22,529 nucleotides of DNA from JAEMQF01 sp031419715 (GTDB lineage Bacteria > Pseudomonadota > Gammaproteobacteria > Burkholderiales > Burkholderiaceae_C), in the NCBI GenBank assembly GCA_031419715.1, contig JANOLJ010000174.1, positions 1-22,529 of the forward strand, in the 5' to 3' direction. The notes beneath the pieces were generated by a model. It had not been told where the DNA came from, did not search any database, and was given only the letters and a program-made list of their open reading frames with translations. Shown here in pieces: positions 8,034 through 15,398 of this stretch (position 1 is the stretch's first letter; every line of letters begins with the position of its first letter). Position numbers and translations under genes: made by a program.

Positions 8034-9584
8034 TCAGCGCTGAATGTGTCGGGACGCCCGCGAACTCAATGCATTCGGAAAATACAGCGCCGTGAGGCTC
8101 GCGGTGTGCACTGGCACAAAGCCCTCGCGCTGCGGGCTGTCGCCTTCGAAACGTCGCCAGTCGCGCAGCCAGAACACTTCGTCGCACACTTCGAGCAGGC
8201 CCATCGTCTCGCGGTCGCCGACCAGGATGCCTTGCACGCGCAGGCCCCATTTCGCGCGCGCTTCGTCAAGCTGGGCCAGCGTCGCCCCGGTGCAGCCGAA
8301 CTCGCCGTCGCTGACGATCAGCAGGTCGGCGCTGCTCCAGGCCTGGGTGTGCACGAGTTCGATGGCGCGCTCGATCGGTGTCTGCACGTCGGTGCCGCCG
8401 TCAAAGCCCTGGCCCATCAGTTCGAACAAGGCGTTCAGGCCGTCGCGGCCGTCCTGCGCGGCGCGGCCCGCCGTCAGATCGCGTTCGACCACCTCGCCCA
8501 GTGCGCCGAAGGCGATCAACTTGCAGCCGCGCCGTTCGCGGTGCGCCGTGCGCAGCGCCTCAAGCACCGCGGCTTTCGCAATGTTCTCCGGCGCACCGCG
8601 CATCGAGCCGGAGGTGTCGACGCACAGGATCATCGGGCCGCGCTCAAGCGCTTTTGGGGCGGTCTGCGCGGCGCGTGGCGACACCGCCTCCGGGTCGGGC
8701 ACGCGCTCCTGCAGCACCGCTTCGCTCTCATACGTCAGCAGGCGGCTTTCCGCCAGGCGCGCCCGCCACAGCTTGCGCAACACCGGGTGGCGGATCTGCG
8801 CCGCCTCGCTGCCGAGCAATCGCTCGATGCGGTCGGAGTGGCGTATGCCCTTGAGTTCGCCGGGCGCATCGGGCAGGTGCGTCTCGCGCAGGCGCTGCGG
8901 GGCTTGCATGCGTTGCGGCGCCACCTGCAAGCTCGCTGAGGGCGCGCGGCTCGGGTGGTGCTCGGTTCGGCCGAGGCGCCGAATCAGCTCCGCCAAGGGT
9001 TGCAAATCTGCGAGCAACGCCGAGATGCGCTGCGCCTCGCGCCACTCGCGCGAGCGCAACATGCCACGCAACTCGTCGCGGCTGAGCCAGGCCAGATCGC
9101 CAGGGTTCTGCAACAGCGCGAGCATCTGCTCCCAGTCGCCTTGCTGCTCCGACCACTCGGCGCGAAACGCCAATACCGCCGCGTCGATCGCGTTATCACG
9201 GCGCATCGCGGGTTGTCGGTCGACGATGGCGTCGAGGTGCCACAACAAGGTGCGCAGCACTTGCAGCGCGAGCGACGGCGCCGCGCCGCACAGTTCAGGC
9301 AAAGCGAGCTCGCCGATGGCTCGGCGCATCGCGGCCAGCGCGACGGCGTCGCCGAAGTCGCAGTCCTGCCCCGGCAGGCCGCCCGCGCGCAGCGCTTCCA
9401 GCCAGGCGCGCAGATCCGCCAGCCGTGGCGCTGTGTTGCCGACCGAACACACCAGGCCGCCCAACCAAAGCTCGCGCGGCAGCGGCTCCAAGCGGTCGTA
9501 GGGCGCGTCGAGGTCAAGCATGGGGTTGGCAATCGGCCCGGGCTTGCGCGCGCCAGTCGGTTCAATGCGCAGGGCCGGGCTCAC
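8034..9584 (-). CDS. viaA: VWA-domain protein, ViaA-like partner of RavA
   Basis: Von Willebrand factor A protein of 516 residues that partners a MoxR-type AAA ATPase; in E. coli the pair is linked to respiratory complexes and aminoglycoside sensitivity. Residues 1 to about 300 are helical. The C-terminal VWA domain (about 316-500) has an intact MIDAS: D323-T-S325-G-S327, a Thr in GGTDVQTP (398) and D426 in IVSDGEFG. The gene starts with GTG at 9584, overlapping the stop of the ravA-like gene (GTGA), so it is probably translationally coupled; an ATG at 9521 is an alternative. Length is close to E. coli ViaA (about 480 residues, by recall). Gene order ravA-viaA is the same as in enterobacteria. 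Function is inferred from the pairing. Confidence 0.85.
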   Translation of the reverse strand: MSPALRIEPTGARKPGPIANPMLDLDAPYDRLEPLPRELWLGGLVCSVGNTAPRLADLRAWLEALRAGGLPGQDCDFGDAVALAAMRRAIGELALPELCGAAPSLALQVLRTLLWHLDAIVDRQPAMRRDNAIDAAVLAFRAEWSEQQGDWEQMLALLQNPGDLAWLSRDELRGMLRSREWREAQRISALLADLQPLAELIRRLGRTEHHPSRAPSASLQVAPQRMQAPQRLRETHLPDAPGELKGIRHSDRIERLLGSEAAQIRHPVLRKLWRARLAESRLLTYESEAVLQERVPDPEAVSPRAAQTAPKALERGPMILCVDTSGSMRGAPENIAKAAVLEALRTAHRERRGCKLIAFGALGEVVERDLTAGRAAQDGRDGLNALFELMGQGFDGGTDVQTPIERAIELVHTQAWSSADLLIVSDGEFGCTGATLAQLDEARAKWGLRVQGILVGDRETMGLLEVCDEVFWLRDWRRFEGDSPQREGFVPVHTASLTALYFPNALSSRASRHIQR

Positions 9585-10972
9585 GCAGATACGGCAATCG
9601 GCTCAGGCGCTTCGGTGGAACCTTGCGCATTGAGCGGCAGCGCGGCGAAGCCGCTGCGTGCCGCGTCAAGGCGGGTGAGCAGGGCGCCGAGCCGTGCCAG
9701 CGTGGTGTTCAGGCCCGCGTTGAGTTCGTCGGCCAACTCGGGCGGCAACCAGAGCCGCGCCGCCAGGGCCTGGCGCAGTTGTCGCGCATGAACGAGCAGG
9801 CGCTCGTGCTGTTCGCGCGTCGGCGCCGCGATCGCGTCGACCTGGGCGACACGCGCCACCACATGCACGCTGCTGTAGCGCCTGCGCAGGTGGGCTTCGA
9901 GCTGGGCCGACATCAGGCGCGCCATGTCGGTGTCTTGCGCGCCGCCGATGGAGCGCGCCAGGGCGAGCTTGCCGGCGCTGCCCTCGCTGCCTTCCTCCTC
10001 GGCGCGGCTCTCGATGTCGAGTTGTTTCTCAAACGCCTCGACAGCGCGCGCGAGCCACGGCGCTTCCTGAGGTGCGGCCTGCGCGATGCGCTCGATGAAC
10101 CACTGCCGCAACGGCGCCACCTGCGCCGGCTGCGGCGCCAGCGCGTAGGGCATCAGCCACAGGTCGAGCGCGTCGAGGCGGTCCCGGCCCTCGGTGTAGG
10201 CCGCCGTGCGCAGCAGGCCGAGCAGTTGGCGCCAACGCCGATCCGACACAGCGAGCTCGGCGCCGCGCAGGTGTTCGCGCAAGGCATGCAGGTGGGTCAT
10301 CACGTCAGCGGGTAGCGCCACGGTATCGCGCTTTGCGATCCATTCGCGCAGCTCGTGGCGTGTCACGCTGTGCGTGGCGGATTGCAACGCCGGCCCGAGT
10401 TGCAGCAACGCGGCAAACGCGGCGTCGCTCACCGGGCCGACTGGAATGCGCACCAGGAAGCGGTCGTAGAACGCCATCAAGGCTTCTTCGAGCGGTACTT
10501 CATTGCTCGCGCCGATCACACTGATCAGGGGTGTTTGCGTGCGCCCGGCGCCGTTGTCGAATTCGCGCTCGTTGAGCAACGTGAGCAAGGCGTTGAGGAT
10601 TGCCGAATTCGCCTTGAAGACTTCGTCGAGAAAGGCGATGCTCGCGGTGGGCAGGTAACCGTCGGTCAGGCGTTCGTAGCGGTCGTCTTCCAGCGCTTTC
10701 AGCGACAGCGGCCCGAACAGTTCTTCGGGTGTCGAAAAACGCGTCAGCAGGCGCTCGAAATAGCGCGCGTCATCAAAGGCCTTGTGCAGTCGGCGCGCCA
10801 GTTCGCTCTTCGCCGTGCCGGGCGGGCCGATGAGCAGCACATGCTCGCCGGCCAGCGCCGCCAGCAGCACCAGGCGCACGGCAGCGCCGCGCTCCAGCAG
10901 CCCGGACTCGAGCGTGGTGATCAACGAGCGCAGGCGTTGCGGATCAGGCGGCGCAGTCATGGGTTCGGGCAT
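9581..10972 (-). CDS. ravA: MoxR-family AAA+ ATPase, RavA-like
   Basis: Cytoplasmic AAA+ ATPase of 463 residues that acts as a chaperone-like machine with the following viaA gene. Walker A is GPPGTAKS (49-56), preceded by the RavA-like LLERGAAVRLVLLAAL. TRFSTPEELFGPLSLKAL (77-94) is highly typical of RavA. Walker B is IAFLDEVFK (112-120), the sensor-1 region is GASNE (154-158) and the arginine region YDRFLVR follows. The C-terminal third is helical with a charged segment (KQLDIESRAEEEGSEGS). ATG 10972 or ATG 10960 could be the start. The long-recognised E. coli RavA is slightly longer (about 498 residues). The gene lies 60 bases after a hydrolase gene on the same strand and may be co-transcribed with it. 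Confidence 0.88.
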   Translation of the reverse strand: MPEPMTAPPDPQRLRSLITTLESGLLERGAAVRLVLLAALAGEHVLLIGPPGTAKSELARRLHKAFDDARYFERLLTRFSTPEELFGPLSLKALEDDRYERLTDGYLPTASIAFLDEVFKANSAILNALLTLLNEREFDNGAGRTQTPLISVIGASNEVPLEEALMAFYDRFLVRIPVGPVSDAAFAALLQLGPALQSATHSVTRHELREWIAKRDTVALPADVMTHLHALREHLRGAELAVSDRRWRQLLGLLRTAAYTEGRDRLDALDLWLMPYALAPQPAQVAPLRQWFIERIAQAAPQEAPWLARAVEAFEKQLDIESRAEEEGSEGSAGKLALARSIGGAQDTDMARLMSAQLEAHLRRRYSSVHVVARVAQVDAIAAPTREQHERLLVHARQLRQALAARLWLPPELADELNAGLNTTLARLGALLTRLDAARSGFAALPLNAQGSTEAPEPIAVSA

Positions 10973-11032
10973 GCCGCGAATTGTCGCGTCTCACGCACAG
11001 GGTGGCGCCCAGGTGCCTGCGTCGGAAAAAGT

Positions 11033-11980
11033 TCAGGCCACGTCATGCACGACCCCGTCGCGAACCGACAGCGCACCGCGTTCGACCAGCTCGCCCACCA
11101 GCGTTTCGCACCACTGCTGGAGCGTGCGGCCGGCGCCGGCCTCCTGGTCCTCGAAGACGCGGTTGAACATCGGCCGGGCGCAGGCCCAGGCCTTGAGCTC
11201 GGCCCAGCTTCGTTGTCGTTCCTCCATCAGGTGGTACTTGATCAGCACTTTGGTGGCGTGGCGCGCGTGGTGGCGCGGATTCGCGCGCTGCTTGGCGAGC
11301 AGCGCGCGCGCGCGCTTTAGGGCGCCAGCGCAATCCGCAAACGGTGCACCGTGACCCGGAATCACGCAGCGCACCGGCAGCGTTGCCATCAGGTCGAGCA
11401 CGCGCTGCACATCGTCAAATCCCGGTTCGCCCGCCAGCTCGGGAAACACGATGCCATAGCCGTTTTCCCACAGCGCGTCGGCGGAAATCAGCACGCCGTC
11501 ATGCGCATCGAACAGCATCACGGAATCGGGGTCGTGGCCGGGCGAGGCCAGCACCTCCCAGCGGCGCGCCCCAATCTCCAGCGACTCGCCGGGCGAGATC
11601 ACTGCCTGTGGCTCAAACCGGTCGCAGCGCTGGCCGATGGCGGCGTAGCCGAGGGCCTGCTCGTCCCAGTGGCGCGCTGCGGCCCACAGGCCCGGCGGAA
11701 TGAGCACTGCGGCGCCAAACTCGCGCCGCAGCGCGGCGTTGCCGCCGCAATGGTCGGAGTGCAGATGTGTGTTCAGCACGCGCGTCAGGCGCTGCGGGGG
11801 GTCGGCCGCGCGCAGGGCTTGGCGGACCAGGGCGACGGTTTGTTCAGCGTGTACGCTGTGGCCGCTGTCCACCAGCGTGGCGTCGCCGCCACTGCCGTGA
11901 AGAAAGATATTGTTCGACGACAACCAGCCGCGCTCGAACACGCTCACGCCTTGAAGGCTCGCGGATACAGGTAAAGACAT
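11033..11980 (-). CDS. MBL-fold (metallo-beta-lactamase superfamily) hydrolase
   Basis: Soluble hydrolase of 315 residues with a dinuclear metal site. The ligand set is complete: H72, H74, D76 and H77 in THLHSDHCGG, H149 in SPGHDPDS, D168 in LISADALW and H210 in VIPGHGAP. The C-terminal helical extension (about 220-315), with a winged-helix-like look (LQQWCETLVGELVERGAL), matches the type often annotated beta-lactamase-like or glyoxalase II-like. The substrate is not evident; glyoxalase II or acyl-thioester hydrolase would be guesses. ATG 11980 starts at SLPVSASLQGV with the conserved SNNIFL following. It is divergent from the TRAP operon and lies upstream of ravA on minus with a 60-base gap. 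Confidence 0.88.
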   Translation of the reverse strand: MSLPVSASLQGVSVFERGWLSSNNIFLHGSGGDATLVDSGHSVHAEQTVALVRQALRAADPPQRLTRVLNTHLHSDHCGGNAALRREFGAAVLIPPGLWAAARHWDEQALGYAAIGQRCDRFEPQAVISPGESLEIGARRWEVLASPGHDPDSVMLFDAHDGVLISADALWENGYGIVFPELAGEPGFDDVQRVLDLMATLPVRCVIPGHGAPFADCAGALKRARALLAKQRANPRHHARHATKVLIKYHLMEERQRSWAELKAWACARPMFNRVFEDQEAGAGRTLQQWCETLVGELVERGALSVRDGVVHDVA

Positions 11981-12050
11981 GCGGCCGCACTGTACGGCAC
12001 CGGCATGGCTGTCGTGCCGCCCGCCTCGCGCAGTGCAACAAGCGCGGGTT

Positions 12051-12061
12051 ACCCCTGGGGT
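12051..12061. promoter_or_regulatory. Odd-length palindrome, possible operator
   Basis: ACCCC-T-GGGGT, an 11-base perfect mirror-complement in the divergent region between the MBL-fold gene and the TRAP operon. It is a possible regulator site, but short and with no assigned protein. No convincing -35/-10 pair was found near it. Confidence 0.25.
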
Positions 12062-12139
12062 CGAGACGAGTCGGTTTTGTTATGGTCCTTGCCTGATGGA
12101 GGCGGGCGATTCCACGTTGTGGGTTTGCGCGCCATATTT

Positions 12140-12174
12140 GCCGACGCTTCACCCGCCCATGGATAGGCGTCGGC
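12140..12174. promoter_or_regulatory. Inverted repeat in the leader of the TRAP operon
   Basis: Arms GCCGACGC (12140-12147) and GCGTCGGC (12167-12174) are perfect complements with 19 bases between them. The right arm ends 33 bases before the chosen dctP start, so it could be a regulator-binding site or a hairpin in the 5' leader of the mRNA. No T-run follows, so it is not a terminator. Confidence 0.4.
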
Positions 12175-12194
12175 CCAACCGCAGCTGAAGGCTC

Positions 12195-12199
12195 AGGAG
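12195..12199 (+). promoter_or_regulatory. Ribosome binding site deciding the dctP start
   Basis: AGGAG with 8 bases before ATG 12208. GTG 12199 and ATG 12202 are too close to this site, so 12208 is preferred. Confidence 0.75.
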
Positions 12200-12207
12200 T
12201 GATGCAA

Positions 12208-13356
12208 ATGACCGACCAAGTAACGTCAAACGCCGGGGCGTTGCCCGCGCGTCGAAAATTTCTAGGCTCCGCCGCGGCGGGGGCAGCGGGTGTGGCCGCG
12301 ATGGCTGCGCCGATGATCTCGGTGGCGCAATCGCCCATCGTCCTGAAAATGCAGGGCTCGTGGGGCGCGAAAGACATCTTCAACGAGATGGCTGAGGAGT
12401 ACGTGAGCCGTGTCAACGAAATGGCCGGTGGGCGCATGCGCATCGACTATCTGGTGGCTGGCGCCGTCGTCAAGCCCTTCGAGGTGATGGACGCGGTGAG
12501 CAAGGGCGTGCTCGACGCCGGCCACACCGTGCCGGTGTACTGGTATGGCAAGAGCAAGGTCGCGTCGCTGTTCGGCTCGGGCCCGATCAACGGCTGCGAT
12601 GCACCGCAAACGCTGGCCTGGATCTACCGTGGCGGCGGTCTGGCGCTGTACAACGAGTTGCTGACCAAGTTGAACTTGAACGTCGTCGGCTACTTCGCGA
12701 TGCCGATGCCCACGCAACCCCTGGGCTGGTTCAAGAAGCCGATCACCGATGCCAAGGAACTGGTCGGTCTGAAGTACCGCACCGTCGGCCTGGCCGCCGA
12801 TCTGTTCCAGACGATGGGCGCGAAAGTCACGCAATTGCCGGGCGGCGAAATCATCCCCGCGCTGGAAAAAGGCGTGATCGACGCATTCGAATTCAACAAC
12901 CCGACCTCCGACATGCGCTTCGGCGCGCAGGACGTGATCAAGAACTACATGATGGGCAGCTTCCATCAGGCGATGGAGTTCTTCGAGATCTCGTTCAACA
13001 AGACCAAGTGGAACTCTTTGCCCAAGGACCTTCAGGCCATCCTTCACTATTCCGTCGAAGCCGCCAGCTCGTCGAACTGGTGGACGGCGATGGACAACTA
13101 TTCGCGCGACCTGCAGGAGCTGAAAGACAAGCACAAGGTCAACGTGCAGCGCACGCCCAAGGCGGTGTTCGTCGAGCAGCTCAAGGCGTGGGACGTGTTG
13201 AACAAGAAGCTGTCGGACGAGGATCCCTTCTTCAAGAGGGTCGTCGAATCGCAGCTCGCCTGGGCGAAGCGGGTCGCGTACTACATGTTCCTCAACGAAG
13301 CGGATTACGCGCTCGGCTACGAACATGTGTTCAAGACCAAGTTGCCTGTGGTGTAA
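12208..13356 (+). CDS. dctP: TRAP transporter substrate-binding protein, DctP/TakP-like
   Basis: Periplasmic solute-binding protein of a TRAP transporter, about 382 residues. The N-terminus carries a twin-arginine signal, ARRKFLGSAAAG, with a hydrophobic stretch and a likely cleavage near VAQS, suggesting export in folded form by Tat. Mature-protein family marks are QGSWGAKDIFNEMAEEYV, VKPFEVMDAVSKGVLDAGH, LKYRTVGLAADLFQTMGA and LPGGEIIPALEKGVIDAFEF. The last resembles the TakP class of 2-oxo acid/lactate binders, in which, as I recall, the motif continues as EWVGPYDD; here it is EFNNPTSD, so the ligand may differ. AGGAG places the start at ATG 12208. Genes for both permease subunits follow, after a terminator-like hairpin. 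Confidence 0.93.
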   Translation: MTDQVTSNAGALPARRKFLGSAAAGAAGVAAMAAPMISVAQSPIVLKMQGSWGAKDIFNEMAEEYVSRVNEMAGGRMRIDYLVAGAVVKPFEVMDAVSKGVLDAGHTVPVYWYGKSKVASLFGSGPINGCDAPQTLAWIYRGGGLALYNELLTKLNLNVVGYFAMPMPTQPLGWFKKPITDAKELVGLKYRTVGLAADLFQTMGAKVTQLPGGEIIPALEKGVIDAFEFNNPTSDMRFGAQDVIKNYMMGSFHQAMEFFEISFNKTKWNSLPKDLQAILHYSVEAASSSNWWTAMDNYSRDLQELKDKHKVNVQRTPKAVFVEQLKAWDVLNKKLSDEDPFFKRVVESQLAWAKRVAYYMFLNEADYALGYEHVFKTKLPVV

Positions 13357-13379
13357 GCGCGCACCAGGCGCGTGAGCAT

Positions 13380-13408
13380 GGGGCGGGTGGAGAACCCCGC
13401 CCCTTTTT
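13380..13408 (+). terminator. Rho-independent terminator/attenuator between dctP and dctQ
   Basis: Stem GGGGCGGG (13380-13387) pairs perfectly with CCCGCCCC (13396-13403) across an 8-base loop, followed directly by TTTTTCTTTC. It lies 24 bases after the dctP stop and 27 bases before dctQ. Partial termination here would give more binding protein than permease. Confidence 0.85.
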
Positions 13409-13434
13409 CTTTCACTCCCCGGTAAAGACCAACC

Positions 13435-14040
13435 ATGGTGAACCGCCTCATCTATTCCATCGACCAGCTCAGCAAGACCGTGGGCCACGCCTTCGCCTGG
13501 TGCATCGTGATCCTGACGCTCGGCACCTGTTGGGAAGTGTTCGTGCGCTATGCGATGAACGACCCCACGAGCTGGGCCTTCGACCTGAGCTACATGATGT
13601 ACGGCGCGGTGTTCTACATGGCCGGCGCCTACACCTTGTCGCGCGGCGGCCATGTGCGCGCCGACATGTTCTATCGCAAATGGTCCGAGCCGACGCAGGC
13701 GAAAGTCGAACTGTTCCTCTACCTCATCTTCTTCTTCCCCGGCATCCTGGCCCTCGTGGTGGCCGGTTCGGCCTACGGCATCGAGTCGATGCGGATACGT
13801 GAGGTGAGCGTCAACAGCCCCGCGGGCATGCCGATCTGGCCGCTGAAGATGATGATTTGCGTGGGCGCCCTGATGATCGCGATACAGGGGTTTGCCGAGG
13901 TGCTGCGCTGCATCGTGTGCCTGCGCGAGGGCCAGTGGCCGGAGCGCCTGCACGACGTGGAAGAACTCGAAACGCAGATCCTGAAAGAGCACGCCGCCAA
14001 GGCCGCCGCCCTGGCCGCACAACAAGGAGCCCGGTCATGA
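13435..14040 (+). CDS. dctQ: TRAP transporter small permease subunit, DctQ-like
   Basis: Inner-membrane small subunit of the TRAP transporter, 201 residues, with four predicted membrane helices (about 18-36, 52-70, 92-112 and 138-158). Typical family marks are WEVFVRYAMNDPTSWAFDLS and the run GAYTLSRGGHVRADMFYRKW. The C-terminal tail (about 165-201) is charged and then Ala-rich. Start ATG 13435 is the first in the frame and follows the terminator hairpin. Its stop overlaps the dctM start by 4 bases (ATGA at 14037-14040), with AAGGAG just upstream serving dctM, so the two permease subunits are translationally coupled. The partner binding protein is dctP. Confidence 0.93.
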   Translation: MVNRLIYSIDQLSKTVGHAFAWCIVILTLGTCWEVFVRYAMNDPTSWAFDLSYMMYGAVFYMAGAYTLSRGGHVRADMFYRKWSEPTQAKVELFLYLIFFFPGILALVVAGSAYGIESMRIREVSVNSPAGMPIWPLKMMICVGALMIAIQGFAEVLRCIVCLREGQWPERLHDVEELETQILKEHAAKAAALAAQQGARS

Positions 14041-15383
14041 GTGATCCAGGCGTCGCACTGGTGATGCTGGGCATCCTGGTGTTCACAATCTGCATCGGTT
14101 TCCCAGTCGCCTTCACGCTGATGGCGCTGGGCGTGGGCTTCGGCTATTACGCCTACTTCCAGGCCGGCCAGGCGTTTTTCGACAGCCGCGTCTTCTACCT
14201 GTTGACGCAGAACACATTCACGGTATTGAACAACGACGCGCTCGTATCCATCCCGCTGTTCCTGCTGATGGGCTACCTGGTCGAACGCGCGAACATCCTC
14301 GACAACCTGTTCAAGAGCCTGCAGATTGCGCTGAAGGGCGTGCCGGGCTCGCTGGCCGTGGCCACGCTCGCCACCTGCGCGCTATTCGCTACCGCCACCG
14401 GCATCGTCGGCGCCGTCGTCACGCTGATGGGCATGCTCGCCTTCCCGCAAATGATCAAGGCCGGCTATGACGTGCGCCTGGCCGCAGGCGTGATCTGCGC
14501 CGGCGGGTGCCTCGGCATTCTGATCCCGCCGTCGATCATGCTCATCGTCTACGGCGCAATGGCGGGCTTGTCGGTCGTGAAGCTGTATGCCGCCGCCTTC
14601 GTGCCGGGCTTCTTTCTCGCGGGCATGTACATCGTCTATGTGGTCGTGCTCGCGATTCTGAAACCCGAACGCGCGCCGCGCTTGCCGAAGGACCAGGGCA
14701 ACTATCCCGTCGGCGCCATCATCCTGATGTTGATGAAGTCGTTCTTTCCGCTGTCGATGTTGATCTTGTCGGTGCTGGGTGCCATCATGTTCGGCATCGC
14801 CACGCCCACCGAGGCGGCGGCGGTCGGTGCGTTCGGCGCGGCCTTGCTCGCCGCCGGCTACCGGTCACTGACCTGGAAGGCGCTGCGCGAATCGGTGTTC
14901 CTCACCGCGCGCACCTCGGCGATGGTGTGCTGGCTGTTCGTCGGCTCGGCGACGTTCGCGTCGATCTTCGCGTATCTGGGCGGCAACCTGATCATCAAGG
15001 AGTTCGTGCTCGGCATGAACCTGAACTCGATCACTTTCCTGCTGCTGTCGCAGGCCATCATCTTCGTGCTCGGCTGGCCGCTGGAATGGACCGAGATCAT
15101 CATCATCTTCATCCCCATCTTCCTGCCGATGCTGCCGCACTTCGGCATCGACCCCATCCTCTTCGGCGTGCTCGTCGCGTTGAACCTGCAAACGGCGTTC
15201 CTGTCTCCACCGATGGCGATGTCAGCGTACTACTTGAAGGGGGTCAGTCCGCCCTCGGTATTGCTGACGCAAATCTTCAGCGGCTGCATGCCCTTCGTTT
15301 ACGTCGTGATCCTGACGATGGCGATCATCTACGTGTTCCCAGGCATTGCGCTGTGGCTGCCCAATGCCCTCTACGGTCGTTGA
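14037..15383 (+). CDS. dctM: TRAP transporter large permease subunit, DctM-like
   Basis: Large translocation subunit of the TRAP transporter, 448 residues, in the inner membrane with about 12 hydrophobic helices; it moves solute with sodium or proton. Family marks are FPVAFTLMALGVGFGYY, LVSIPLFLLMGYLVERANI, ATATGIVGAVVTLMGMLAFP and AGGCLGILIPPSIMLIVYGA, the conserved re-entrant motif of this family, plus LQTAFLSPPMAMSAYYLKG. The chosen start ATG 14037 gives MSDPGVALVM, overlaps dctQ and has AAGGAG about 9 bases upstream. An in-frame extension upstream to 13857 would only shadow dctQ. An amidase gene begins 15 bases after its stop. Confidence 0.95.
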   Translation: MSDPGVALVMLGILVFTICIGFPVAFTLMALGVGFGYYAYFQAGQAFFDSRVFYLLTQNTFTVLNNDALVSIPLFLLMGYLVERANILDNLFKSLQIALKGVPGSLAVATLATCALFATATGIVGAVVTLMGMLAFPQMIKAGYDVRLAAGVICAGGCLGILIPPSIMLIVYGAMAGLSVVKLYAAAFVPGFFLAGMYIVYVVVLAILKPERAPRLPKDQGNYPVGAIILMLMKSFFPLSMLILSVLGAIMFGIATPTEAAAVGAFGAALLAAGYRSLTWKALRESVFLTARTSAMVCWLFVGSATFASIFAYLGGNLIIKEFVLGMNLNSITFLLLSQAIIFVLGWPLEWTEIIIIFIPIFLPMLPHFGIDPILFGVLVALNLQTAFLSPPMAMSAYYLKGVSPPSVLLTQIFSGCMPFVYVVILTMAIIYVFPGIALWLPNALYGR

Positions 15384-15398
15384 AGTCAGCGCCGCGGC

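Noticed and set aside
12262..14025. Long minus-strand open frame opposite dctP and dctQ
   Set aside because: It is antisense to two well-supported genes and has no family motifs; it is a shadow of biased codon use.
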